NCBI RefSeq assembly: GCF_024295625.1
Contig: NZ_JANCOJ010000006.1
Location: 1 to 64,000 of the forward strand
Source of the DNA: Streptococcus sp. CF8_St5-11
GTDB lineage: Bacteria > Bacillota > Bacilli > Lactobacillales > Streptococcaceae
Direction: 5' to 3'
DNA: 64,000 nt
The notes beneath the pieces are model-generated. The model saw only the letters and a program-made list of their open reading frames with translations. It did no database searches and was not told where the DNA came from. This document shows, one piece after another, positions 27,844 to 36,143 of the stretch. The position numbers and the translations under genes were made by a program. Position 1 is the stretch's first letter, and each line of letters opens with the position of its first letter.

Positions 27844-29091
27844 ATGAAATCAAACAAATGGAAATTTTTATTAACGGGGGCCGCAACCCTCACCTTACTG
27901 ACAGCTTGCACCCAGGCGTCATCACAATCAGCTACAAAAAGCAATACTGCACAAACAACCGCTACTTCTACTTCAAAAAATAAAACAAACAGTTCCAACT
28001 ATTTTACAGATAAGGACAAGGACAGCTCTTATGATGAAAGCAAAGCCTCTACTGTAAAACTATCTGGTTCGTCTGCAAATGTATCAGGTGATGGCGTAGC
28101 CGTTTCTGGATCAACTGTGACCATCTCAAAGGCCGGAACCTATGTCATCTCTGGTGAATCCGATGGGGTTCAAATCAAGGTCGAAGCAGGTGACTCAGAT
28201 GATGTTCATATCGTCTTGAAAGGCGTTACCATGACCAACACCAACGCGCCAATTTCTGCTACGAAAGCAGGGCATGTCTACCTCACTTTAGCAGATGGCA
28301 CGACCAATACCTTGTCTGATTCAAGTTCAAACAATGATGAAGATGCCGATGCGGTGATCTTCTCTAAAGGCGACCTCACCATCAATGGTTCAGGTACACT
28401 CAACATTGACGCCAAGAAGAACAACGGTATCAAAGCCAATGACACTCTCCACATCACAGGTGGAACCTATAAGATCACGGCTGTAGGAGATGCCTTCAAC
28501 GTCAATGACGAACTCAATATCACTGGTACGACCATGACCATCGATGCAGATGAAGATGCAGTCAAGGTAGATAATGATGAAGATACTTCGGTCGGAACCA
28601 TGTACCTTTCAGATAACAAAATGACCATCACAGCAGGAGACGATGGCATCCATGCTTCTGGTGATCTGATCATCGATAGCGGAACCTATCAGGTAACCGA
28701 GTCTGTCGAAGGTCTCGAAGGAAAATCGATCACCATTAACGGTGGAGATATCACCATCTATGCAACCGATGACGGGGTCAATGCGGCTAATGCTAATGCC
28801 AACCAAGATGAAATTTTCTTCACCATGAATGGTGGAACTCTCAACGTTGAAGTTGGCCAAGGGGATACCGATCCAATCGACTCAAACGGTAATGTCACTG
28901 TGACTGGAGGAACCATCAATTTAACAGGGCAATCCGGCTTTGACTTTGATGGTACTGCTACCTATACCGGTGGAGATATCTATATCAATGGTGAAAAACA
29001 AACAGAAATTGTCAATTCCATGCCTGGAGGCGGTGGTGCTCCCGGCGGTGGCGGACCTCAAGGTGGTGGACCTGGAGGCGGACATCCATAA
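27844..29091 (+). CDS. Lipoprotein with Cthe_2159-type beta-helix (carbohydrate-binding) domain
   Basis: The 415-residue protein has a lipoprotein signal ending in LLTAC, so it is anchored outside the membrane. A Ser/Thr/Lys-rich linker (about 25-60) leads into a long repeated beta-strand region (about 70-385) with recurring T-I-x-G-x-G-x-L-N-I and GDDGIHASGDL turns, as in Cthe_2159 proteins. Asp-rich turns (DADEDAVKVDNDED) suggest calcium binding. The C-terminus is a Gly/Pro-rich tail (MPGGGGAPGG). The founding family member binds acidic polysaccharide; the ligand here is unknown. It is divergent from the VTC-DUF4956 pair and ends at a good terminator. Confidence 0.85.
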   Translation: MKSNKWKFLLTGAATLTLLTACTQASSQSATKSNTAQTTATSTSKNKTNSSNYFTDKDKDSSYDESKASTVKLSGSSANVSGDGVAVSGSTVTISKAGTYVISGESDGVQIKVEAGDSDDVHIVLKGVTMTNTNAPISATKAGHVYLTLADGTTNTLSDSSSNNDEDADAVIFSKGDLTINGSGTLNIDAKKNNGIKANDTLHITGGTYKITAVGDAFNVNDELNITGTTMTIDADEDAVKVDNDEDTSVGTMYLSDNKMTITAGDDGIHASGDLIIDSGTYQVTESVEGLEGKSITINGGDITIYATDDGVNAANANANQDEIFFTMNGGTLNVEVGQGDTDPIDSNGNVTVTGGTINLTGQSGFDFDGTATYTGGDIYINGEKQTEIVNSMPGGGGAPGGGGPQGGGPGGGHP

Positions 29092-29099
29092 CAACAAAT

Positions 29100-29129
29100 A
29101 AAGGCAGGATTTCTTCCTGACCTTTTTTT
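29100..29129 (+). terminator. Terminator after the beta-helix lipoprotein gene
   Basis: AAGGCAGGA (29101-29109) pairs with TCCTGACCTT (29115-29124) with one bulge, followed by a run of T to 29129. Confidence 0.8.
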
Positions 29130-29183
29130 GTTCCTCTTTTTATGATAGAATAGAAAATCAATCAACTTGTTGAAAGGAATATG

Positions 29184-29846
29184 ATGAAAAAACAGACACT
29201 ACCTCTTTTGTTCACACTCTTGCTGTCTCTTCTTTTTCTATCAGCCTGTGTGCCGGACCTTAAGATCAATTTTAAACAAGTGCCTACTACTACCAGCTCA
29301 AAAAAGAAAACCACTAAAAAAAGTAGCTCGAGTCGTTCAACTAGCTCAACTAGCACAGGTAATTCCTCTAGCTCTCCCTCAACTACTACGGAGACCACTT
29401 CTGACATCATCACAACCGAAGGGCTCCCTAGAAATGCCCAAGAAGCACCCAAGGATAAAATTTATGCAACAGGGAACTTAAAAATAGCCTACTCTAGAAA
29501 TGACGACAATATTTTTGTACAAACGCCGGATTATGAAGGGTATACCACTGCTCTTGTCCAAAAAATCCTTGGAAATCCAGAAAAACAAATAACAGACCCT
29601 GCTTATATTAGCGAATCTTTTCAAAATATTGAACTAGAAAATATTAAAAATCTCTACCGTAAGGGGAAAATTACAGAAGAACAAGCTCATGCCTTTTTAT
29701 TGGGAGCTGTTGATCTGAAACAAGCTTCTAAATTCGGAGTAGATTACACCATTTACACCTATAAAAACAACACCATCCAACTGGTCTTTGAAAACGACCA
29801 ACTCCTCTATATTACGCCAAATCCTGATGTTGTCTTCTTTAAATAA
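29184..29846 (+). CDS. Lipoprotein of unknown function, DUF4947-like
   Basis: About 220 residues. Two adjacent ATGs (29181, 29184) are possible; spacing from AAAGGA favours the second. The signal peptide ends in FLSAC, giving a lipid-anchored protein. A Ser/Thr/Lys-rich low-complexity linker (about 35-80) precedes a compact C-terminal domain (about 95-220) with FGVDYTIYTYKNNTIQLVF near the end. I assign the DUF4947 resemblance with moderate confidence. It has a separate terminator and probably its own promoter (TGATAGAAT at about 29142-29150). Confidence 0.65.
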   Translation: MKKQTLPLLFTLLLSLLFLSACVPDLKINFKQVPTTTSSKKKTTKKSSSSRSTSSTSTGNSSSSPSTTTETTSDIITTEGLPRNAQEAPKDKIYATGNLKIAYSRNDDNIFVQTPDYEGYTTALVQKILGNPEKQITDPAYISESFQNIELENIKNLYRKGKITEEQAHAFLLGAVDLKQASKFGVDYTIYTYKNNTIQLVFENDQLLYITPNPDVVFFK

Positions 29847-29851
29847 TGAAT

Positions 29852-29880
29852 ATTCTCGCTTAAACAAGCGAGAATTTTTG
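29852..29880 (+). terminator. Terminator after the DUF4947-like lipoprotein gene
   Basis: Perfect 10-bp stem (29852-29861 with 29866-29875; ATTCTCGCTT), 4-nt loop and five T. Confidence 0.9.
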
Positions 29881-29894
29881 TTTCACATGAAACA
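29879..29894. promoter_or_regulatory. Near-consensus parS site
   Basis: TGTTTCACATGAAACA differs by one base from the streptococcal/Bacillus ParB site TGTTTCACGTGAAACA; the mismatch hits the central CG. It lies between two terminators in intergenic DNA. Confidence 0.5.
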
Positions 29895-29897
29895 AAA

Positions 29898-29926
29898 AAC
29901 TCTCAACTCCAAATGAGTTGAGAGTT
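29898..29926 (-). terminator. Terminator of the yhgE gene
   Basis: Perfect 12-bp stem (29898-29909 with 29915-29926; AACTCTCAACTC) with 5-nt loop; six U follow on the minus strand. Confidence 0.9.
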
Positions 29927-29934
29927 CTTGACGA

Positions 29935-32730
29935 TTAGTCCTCTTCATATTTTTTTGGATTGTAAAACCACATCCCTAGTCCCGCAAATAGAGCAATGGT
30001 CATCAAAAGAAAGACCACTTGATTTCCAATTTCTCCTGTCATCGAAATCGTTTGACGAAGACCAGAGACGGTATAGCTCATTGGCAAGAATGGATGAATG
30101 GCTTGGAAAAATCCATTTGTCAAAGCAAGAGGATAAGTTCCTGCACTAGAAGCCAATTGCAAGAGCAAGAGGATCAACGAGAGGAAAGCACCGACCTTTC
30201 TTTGCCATGTTGTTAAAGCGGTCACGATAGACATGAAGGCTAGACTACCGATCACACAAAGGAAGAGGGTAGCCATCTCATGATTGGCAGATAAACCAAT
30301 CAAGTGAACAGCACCATAGACCAAGATTCCTGCAACCACCGCAATGGTTCCATTGACCTCAAAGCGAGATTTAAACCATGCCCAACGACTTTCAGGATGA
30401 CGACCGGATGGCAATTTTGCAAAGATCATATTGGTTGACAAGGCACAAACAAAGAGTGCTACAGAGATCATATAAGGAGCCATTCCGACCCCATTTACAG
30501 GGACATTATCTTGATCTGTTTTAGAAGTCGTAACAGGATTGGCTAAGGTTTTTGCGTTTTCTTTTTCAGTTGTAGCCACATTCAATTGTCCCTTAGCATC
30601 GTTTAATCCTTGACTCAAGGTTTGGCTTCCTGTTGCTAATTCACCTAAACCGTTTGTCAATGTTTGGCCACCCGTTGCTAATTTGCTGGATCCTTCTGAG
30701 ATTTGATTTGCACCGTCGGCTAGTTTATCAGCTCCGGTAACTAGTTGACCTGATTTTTCTGTCAACTGATTGACACCAGTGACAAGTTTATTGACACCAC
30801 CTGCCAACTCTGGAGTCTTGCTGTTCAATTGTCCTACACCGTCAGCTAATTTTCCAGCACCAGCAACCAATTCACCCGACTTACCTGTTAATTGGGTCGC
30901 TCCTGAAGCCAGTTGATTCATGCCTGATGTCAAGGCAGGCATCTTCCCATTTAACTCACCTAGACCAGAAGCCAATTGATTGCTTCCTGCAAGTAATTCT
31001 GATGATTTACTATCTAGTTGACCAACACCTGCTGCTAACTGACTAGCCCCATTTGTTAAAGTACTGCTATTCGTCTGAAGTTGGGTTGCTCCATTAGCGA
31101 TTTTATCGACACCAGCTGTATAAGCGCTGATCCCTTGACTGATGGTTTGACTAGCTGGCAACAATTGTCCACTAACTGCGGATTGGATCTTAGACAAGCC
31201 ACTTGACAAGTCTGTCAAGGTAGAAGAAGCTGTCGGTAAAACTTGATTGGCTGCCGTTTGCAGTTGTGTCAAGCTATTTCCTGTATTCAAACTACCTTGG
31301 ATCGTTTGAATCGTTGTCAAGATCCCTTGAGCCGCCGTTTCACTCGAGCTTGGGCTCGATGAGATTGCCGCATTGATTTCCGCTTGTTGGTCAGCTGTCA
31401 TTGCTTGATAGGCTGCTGTCCCTTGCACACTTGCAAGGGCATTTGCACGATCCGCTTGGGCTGAAGCAAGGATTGATTGAGCTGAATTCGCAATACTCGT
31501 CAATCCAGACGAAAGTTGACTGGTATCTACCGTAGCATTTTGAATCGCTGCATTTAATTGGTTTAAACCTGCTGCCAATTGATCAATCTGAGCGGATTGA
31601 CTTGTAGAAGCTTGTAGCTGGCTTGATAATGTTTGAATACCTGATTCTAATTGTGAAACCCCATTTCGAAGAGTAGCGGATTGACTACTTAATTGACCCG
31701 CTCCCTCTGATAATGTAGCGACTCCATTTGTATAGGTCACTAAACCATTTGAAAAGTTAGATAGACCCGAATTCAATTGACGCACACCATTGGTATAATT
31801 CCCAAGACCATCATTGAGGGTCCCCATACCACTAGTTAACTGACCAACTCCTGAGGCCAACTGAGGGGTTTGACTCGCCATTTGATTGAGACCATTTCCT
31901 AATCGATCCACTCCGGTAGCGTAAGCCATCAAGCCTGTATTAAAAGTACCAAACCCATTATTTAATTGATTGACGCCAGATACCAAGTTTGGAAGTTGAC
32001 CAGCCATTTGATTGAGACCATTTCCTAATTGACCAACACCATCTGTATAGGCTGCTAGACCTGTACGAAGAGTAGTCGCACCATCTGAAAATGCTAAGCT
32101 TGAACGAGCCAATGTATTCAAATTAGTAGACAGTGTTTGACCACCATCTTCCAATTTACTTGCACCATCTGCTAATTTAGCACTTCCATCTGCCGCTGTC
32201 CCCATACCAGTTTTAAGCGATCCCATTTTAGAAAATAAAGCTGTTGTATACGTATTGGTCACTTTTTCAGCCACTGACTGCTTCATTTTTGTCATCGCAG
32301 TGTCGCTCATTTTCCCTGCGATAAAACTATGACCACTGGATGTTTGGTAATCAATGGTCATCTGTTCCGGATGATTGGTTAAGATGGAGCTAGCTTTTTT
32401 TGAAAGATCCTCAGGCAGGGTTACAATCATATAATAATCTCCATTTTTGAGACCATCTTTCGCAGTTTTCTCATCTACAAAATGAAAATCAAGTGAGTCA
32501 TTGTCCTTCAAATTGGACACCATGTCTTTTCCAATTTCCATTTTTTGTCCATTATATGTAGCAGATTGATCCTTATTGACAACCGCTACAGGAAGATCCG
32601 AAACTTGGCCATATGGATCCCACATGGAAGATAGAAAAATAATATTATATAGAGCTGGAATCAAAGCAACTCCAATCATGACAATGATAAATGTTGGCTT
32701 TTTAAGAATAGCCTTCCATTCTTTCATCAT
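29935..32730 (-). CDS. yhgE: YhgE/Pip family membrane protein
   Basis: About 931 residues from ATG 32730, which has GGAG 9 nt upstream; the open frame runs further back over the divergent regulator but without an RBS. One N-terminal helix (about 10-30) is followed by a large extracytoplasmic part. This includes a long helical region (about 160-690) of degenerate repeats with L-x2-G-x3-L-x2-G spacing, such as GVGQLGNGLNQMA. Five to six helices at the C-terminus (about 715-915) belong to the ABC-2-like permease fold. The family includes Lactococcus Pip, a phage receptor, and proteins needed for type VII (ESX/WXG) secretion in some species. Regulation by the divergent TetR gene is likely. Confidence 0.88.
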   Translation of the reverse strand: MMKEWKAILKKPTFIIVMIGVALIPALYNIIFLSSMWDPYGQVSDLPVAVVNKDQSATYNGQKMEIGKDMVSNLKDNDSLDFHFVDEKTAKDGLKNGDYYMIVTLPEDLSKKASSILTNHPEQMTIDYQTSSGHSFIAGKMSDTAMTKMKQSVAEKVTNTYTTALFSKMGSLKTGMGTAADGSAKLADGASKLEDGGQTLSTNLNTLARSSLAFSDGATTLRTGLAAYTDGVGQLGNGLNQMAGQLPNLVSGVNQLNNGFGTFNTGLMAYATGVDRLGNGLNQMASQTPQLASGVGQLTSGMGTLNDGLGNYTNGVRQLNSGLSNFSNGLVTYTNGVATLSEGAGQLSSQSATLRNGVSQLESGIQTLSSQLQASTSQSAQIDQLAAGLNQLNAAIQNATVDTSQLSSGLTSIANSAQSILASAQADRANALASVQGTAAYQAMTADQQAEINAAISSSPSSSETAAQGILTTIQTIQGSLNTGNSLTQLQTAANQVLPTASSTLTDLSSGLSKIQSAVSGQLLPASQTISQGISAYTAGVDKIANGATQLQTNSSTLTNGASQLAAGVGQLDSKSSELLAGSNQLASGLGELNGKMPALTSGMNQLASGATQLTGKSGELVAGAGKLADGVGQLNSKTPELAGGVNKLVTGVNQLTEKSGQLVTGADKLADGANQISEGSSKLATGGQTLTNGLGELATGSQTLSQGLNDAKGQLNVATTEKENAKTLANPVTTSKTDQDNVPVNGVGMAPYMISVALFVCALSTNMIFAKLPSGRHPESRWAWFKSRFEVNGTIAVVAGILVYGAVHLIGLSANHEMATLFLCVIGSLAFMSIVTALTTWQRKVGAFLSLILLLLQLASSAGTYPLALTNGFFQAIHPFLPMSYTVSGLRQTISMTGEIGNQVVFLLMTIALFAGLGMWFYNPKKYEED

Positions 32731-32747
32731 ATTTTTTGTCTCCTTTT

Positions 32748-32762
32748 TATACACATTGTCTA
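32748..32762. promoter_or_regulatory. TetR-type operator near yhgE
   Basis: TATACACATTGTCTA is the reverse complement of TAGACAATGTGTATA, which differs in two central bases from the second site at 32826-32840. It lies 18-32 bp upstream of the yhgE start codon, downstream of the promoter. Confidence 0.6.
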
Positions 32763-32779
32763 AATTTCTGATATAATAG

Positions 32780-32810
32780 ATTATACAGTTTCTAGAAATT
32801 TTCACAAGTA
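32780..32810 (-). promoter_or_regulatory. yhgE promoter candidate
   Basis: On the minus strand TTGTGA and TATAAT are 16 bp apart (approximately 32803-32808 and 32781-32786), followed by the first TetR-type operator. Confidence 0.55.
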
Positions 32811-32825
32811 GGAAATCTTTATTTT

Positions 32826-32840
32826 TAGACACCGTGTATA
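32826..32840. promoter_or_regulatory. TetR-type operator near the tetR-family gene
   Basis: TAGACACCGTGTATA, an imperfect palindrome, overlaps the -10 box (TATAAT, 32837-32842) of the regulator gene, predicting autorepression. Confidence 0.6.
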
Positions 32841-32864
32841 ATTTTGTACAAAAAGGATTAATAG

Positions 32865-33398
32865 ATGACTGAGAGCAATAAACGATTAAAAACAAAACGA
32901 AATATCGAGGAGGCGATGGTTCGACTACTCGAAAAGGAATCATTCGACCAAATCACGACGGTTGAGTTAGCACAAGAATCCGGCATTAGTCGCTCTAGCT
33001 TTTATACCCACTATCGAGACAAGTATGACATGATCGAGCGCTACCAACAAGCACTCTTTCACAAGCTTGAATATATCTTTGATAAACACCAAGATGACAA
33101 GCGCCAAGCGATTACAGAAGTGTTCGAATTTCTAACCAAGGAGCCACTCTTCGCGGTTCTTCTGACAGAGAATGGAACCAAGGAGATACAGACCTTCTTA
33201 CGACATAAATTACAGATTCTTCTGGTTGATAGTTTGCAAGAGCGCTATAGTCATAAATCATTAACAGATATTGAAAGAGTCTACAGTTCTGTCTATCTGA
33301 CCAATGCCTTCTTCGGAGTCTGTCAGATGTGGGTTTCGCGCGGAAAAAAAGAAAGCCCTCAACAAATGGCTGAATTTTTAATGAAAATGTTACGGTAA
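32865..33398 (+). CDS. TetR/AcrR family transcriptional regulator
   Basis: The 177-residue protein has an N-terminal helix-turn-helix (ITTVELAQESGISRSSFYTHY, about residues 27-47) with the S-x-x-S-F-Y-x-H-Y recognition-helix signature of TetR proteins. An all-helical ligand domain without an obvious motif follows. It is transcribed away from yhgE; paired operator-like sequences in the shared intergenic region suggest it represses itself and yhgE. The effector is unknown. The start ATG has AAAAAGGA about 10 nt upstream, and a strong terminator follows. Confidence 0.9.
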   Translation: MTESNKRLKTKRNIEEAMVRLLEKESFDQITTVELAQESGISRSSFYTHYRDKYDMIERYQQALFHKLEYIFDKHQDDKRQAITEVFEFLTKEPLFAVLLTENGTKEIQTFLRHKLQILLVDSLQERYSHKSLTDIERVYSSVYLTNAFFGVCQMWVSRGKKESPQQMAEFLMKMLR

Positions 33399-33404
33399 CA
33401 GTCT

Positions 33405-33435
33405 CTCCTGATCGATCTAGATCAGGAGTTTTTTT
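33405..33435 (+). terminator. Terminator after the TetR-family gene
   Basis: Perfect 9-bp stem (33405-33413 with 33420-33428; CTCCTGATC), 6-nt loop and seven T. Confidence 0.92.
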
Positions 33436-33502
33436 ATTAGCAGGTTTAGGTTTTAAGAAAACAAAAAGGGGAGCAAAGCCAGAAATCAACCCTTTAAGAC
33501 AA

Positions 33503-33528
33503 AACAAAAAGCCCACTGTGGTAGGCTT
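33503..33528 (-). terminator. Terminator of rpsD
   Basis: Stem of about 9 bp with one mismatch (33508-33516 with 33520-33528; AAAGCC/GGCTTT), U-rich on the minus strand, 22 bp past the rpsD stop. Confidence 0.75.
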
Positions 33529-33549
33529 TCTGCAAAGTATATCTTAAAA

Positions 33550-34161
33550 TTAAAGCATTTTGTTGTAGAATTCAACGACAAGTGCTTCGTTGATTTCTGG
33601 GTTGATTTCATCGCGTTCTGGAAGGCGAGTCAATGAACCTTCAAGTTTGTCAGCATCGAATGATACGAATGCTGGACGTCCAACTGTAGCTTCAACAGCT
33701 TCAAGGATAGCTGGAACTTTAGCTGATTTTTCGCGAACTGAGATCACTTGACCTGGAGTTACACGGTATGAAGGGATATCAACGCGTTTTCCGTCAACAA
33801 GGATGTGACCGTGGTTAACGAATTGACGAGCTTGACGACGAGTAGTCGCAAGTCCAAGACGGTAAACAACGTTATCCAAACGACGTTCCAAAAGAAGCAT
33901 GAAGTTGAAACCGACAGTTCCTTCTTTAACTTTAGTAGCTTGTACGAACAAGTTACGGAATTGTTTTTCACCAAGTCCGTAAGAGAAACGAAGTTTTTGT
34001 TTTTCAGCTAATTGCAAACCGTATTCTGACAATTTTGAACGGTTGTTTGGTCCATGTTGACCTGGTACGTAGTTACGACGTGCCAATTCTTTACCTGTAC
34101 CTGTAAGTGACAAGCCAAGACGGCGAGATTGTTTCCAAGATGGTCCTGTATAACGTGACAT
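33550..34161 (-). CDS. rpsD: 30S ribosomal protein S4
   Basis: The 203-residue protein has the universal S4 N-terminus ([16 protein letters not shown]) and the S4 RNA-binding domain ([27 protein letters not shown], near residues 93-119). It nucleates assembly of the 30S body by binding 16S rRNA. Cys residues of zinc-type S4 are absent, as in most Firmicutes zinc-independent forms. The gene is monocistronic with its own strong promoter and a leader of about 155 nt. Confidence 0.98.
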   Translation of the reverse strand: MSRYTGPSWKQSRRLGLSLTGTGKELARRNYVPGQHGPNNRSKLSEYGLQLAEKQKLRFSYGLGEKQFRNLFVQATKVKEGTVGFNFMLLLERRLDNVVYRLGLATTRRQARQFVNHGHILVDGKRVDIPSYRVTPGQVISVREKSAKVPAILEAVEATVGRPAFVSFDADKLEGSLTRLPERDEINPEINEALVVEFYNKML

Positions 34162-34350
34162 TTGAAATGTCCTCCTATAAAAATAATTTTTGTAGGAAAT
34201 AACGTTTTAGACAAACCTGATTCGTTCAGAAAGCCTTCGCCCAAACAGCAAAGGTTACTTTTCTAGCTGACTTCCTGTTGACGAGCTTCATTTTGTCCTG
34301 CTGTCATTTCGCACAAATTCTATTCTATCACGGAATAGAAACTTTGTAAA
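34162..34350 (-). promoter_or_regulatory. rpsD promoter and long 5' leader
   Basis: TTTACA (34345-34350) and an extended -10, TG-A-TAGAAT (hexamer 34322-34327), are 17 bp apart on the minus strand. The leader of about 155 nt has several short complementary segments. S4 controls its own synthesis through the rpsD leader in other Firmicutes, so autoregulation is plausible; I cannot confirm the fold. Confidence 0.6.
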
Positions 34351-34366
34351 GTCCTTCAAAACAATT

Positions 34367-35098
34367 TCAATGAAATTCAGCTAACAATTCTATGATTCGT
34401 TTTTTATATTGCAATTGTTGCCAGTCCCTATCCGTTGCTGGATCCCATTTTAAAGGAAGATCTGCAATAATTTCACCGGGATTATGATTTAAGATATAGA
34501 TCCGGTCACTCAATGTCAAAGCTTCTTCGATACTATGAGTGATCACTAGAGTGGTGAGACCAAGACGTTCCTTACTGTCTAGATACCAGTGATAAAGATC
34601 CTGCCTTGTCAATTCATCTAAGGCACTAAAAGCTTCATCTAATAGGAAGACAGAATGACCCAGAAGATAGGTTCTCAATAGCGCCACCCGTTGCCGCATC
34701 CCCCCACTCAGGGCATTGGGATAAAGGTTGGCAATACTTCCCAATTTAAATTCATCTAACAATTTTAGAGCTGTAGATGTTGCCTCTTCCTTAGGAATCT
34801 TTTTTAATTGAAGGGGAAGAATAATATTTCCCAATACTGTCTTATGTTCTAACAAAAGATCCTTTTGTAGCATATAGCTGACTTTTCCAAAGGAGATCGG
34901 GGCATCATCTACTTCTATAGCGCCCTTTTGTAAGGGAAGGATCCCAGCAATTAAATTAAACAAGGTTGATTTCCCTACCCCACTTGGACCTAGAATAGAG
35001 ACGATTTCTCCTTTTTGCACTTCTAGTGATACATTGTTTAAAACTGCTTTATCTCCAAAAGAGAAACTTACATCTTTTACGGTTAAAATATCAGTCAC
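34367..35098 (-). CDS. ABC transporter ATPase, thiamine-precursor type
   Basis: The 243-residue ATPase has Walker A GPSGVGKST (about 36-44), signature LSGGMRQRVALLR (about 136-148) and Walker B VFLLDEAFSAL. It belongs to the SsuB/TauB/ThiZ-like group. A GTG start overlaps the end of the binding-protein gene by 8 bp. It is last in a permease-binding protein-ATPase operon controlled by a TPP riboswitch, so it most likely powers uptake of a thiamine pyrimidine precursor (HMP or N-formyl-aminopyrimidine). Confidence 0.87.
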   Translation of the reverse strand: MTDILTVKDVSFSFGDKAVLNNVSLEVQKGEIVSILGPSGVGKSTLFNLIAGILPLQKGAIEVDDAPISFGKVSYMLQKDLLLEHKTVLGNIILPLQLKKIPKEEATSTALKLLDEFKLGSIANLYPNALSGGMRQRVALLRTYLLGHSVFLLDEAFSALDELTRQDLYHWYLDSKERLGLTTLVITHSIEEALTLSDRIYILNHNPGEIIADLPLKWDPATDRDWQQLQYKKRIIELLAEFH

Positions 35099-36086
35099 CT
35101 ACCAATTCATTTGTAAAACCTTTGTCTTCTAAGTCATTTGAAACCAATCCTTGCTCTTTTGCCCAAGCATAAAAAGCATTCCAACGCTTGGAGTCAAACT
35201 GCCCCCATTTATCCTTGTCTGAAGCATATTGACTGGAAAGATATTTTTGAGAAGCTAGTACAAAATCACGCTGGTTAGCCAAAGCAGGGGCCTGTTTAAT
35301 CAAGATATCTGCTGCTTCTTCTGGATGCTCTATAGCATATTGGTAGCCTTTTTTCACCGCTTGAATGAATTTCTTTGCTTCCTCTTTATGAGACTTCAAA
35401 TAGTCATTGTTAGCAATAATAACAGGCGAATAGTAGTCAAATGCAGGAACAAAATCTTTCATATAGAAGAAATTGGTCTTCATTCCCTTTTGCTCAGCCA
35501 AAATTCCATCCCAACCGTGATAAATCCAAGCAGCATCAAAGACCTTATTTTCAATCGGAGTAATGGAATTTGAATCACTATTTGGAACCAATTTTACTTG
35601 ATTAAAATCAGCCCCCTCTTTTTTCATCATCGATTTGATCATTTCCAACTCAATCGGATCATTCCAGGTACCATACTTCTTACCAACCAAATCTTTTGGA
35701 CTTGTGATCGCTGCATCTTTTCTTGAAATAATCCCTGACGTATTGTGTTCGACGATAGCTGCAACAGCGGTAATCCCCGCACCTTTATCCAATTTCTTGG
35801 CCATAGAATCTTGGAAATAAATACCAAATGGAGCTTTCCCATTAATAATCAAATCAGAACTACTGTCTTCCGGCGGAAGTTTTATATCTACATCCAGTCC
35901 TGCATCTTTAAAATACCCTTTTTCCTTTGCTACATAGAGACCCGTATGATTGGTATTCGGGGTCCAATCTAGAATAAAATCAATCTTTTTCAAACCACTT
36001 GACGATTGCTTGACAGAATTTTGACAAGCACTCAAGAAAACAAATCCCAATATTATTGAGAAAAATAAACCTATTGACTTTTTCAT
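35091..36086 (-). CDS. Substrate-binding lipoprotein, ThiY/NMT1-THI5-like
   Basis: The 331-residue lipoprotein has a signal peptide ending in LSAC. The mature part starts with KKIDFILDWTPNTNHTGLYVA, the NMT1/THI5-like pattern of ThiY proteins that bind the thiamine pyrimidine moiety. The segments SPKDLVGKKYGTW and NSITPIENKVFDAAWIY also fit this family. It sits between permease and ATPase genes downstream of a TPP riboswitch, which supports thiamine-precursor uptake. The exact ligand is inferred. Confidence 0.88.
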   Translation of the reverse strand: MKKSIGLFFSIILGFVFLSACQNSVKQSSSGLKKIDFILDWTPNTNHTGLYVAKEKGYFKDAGLDVDIKLPPEDSSSDLIINGKAPFGIYFQDSMAKKLDKGAGITAVAAIVEHNTSGIISRKDAAITSPKDLVGKKYGTWNDPIELEMIKSMMKKEGADFNQVKLVPNSDSNSITPIENKVFDAAWIYHGWDGILAEQKGMKTNFFYMKDFVPAFDYYSPVIIANNDYLKSHKEEAKKFIQAVKKGYQYAIEHPEEAADILIKQAPALANQRDFVLASQKYLSSQYASDKDKWGQFDSKRWNAFYAWAKEQGLVSNDLEDKGFTNELVGD

Positions 36087-36143
36087 TAGCTATACCTCTT
36101 TTACATTTTTGTCAATTTAATTTTTACACCATTTACAAGTTTG

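Noticed and set aside
29935..32730. Prophage signal from the phage-infection-protein name of YhgE/Pip
   Set aside because: It is a host membrane protein family; no integrase, capsid or lysis genes are nearby.
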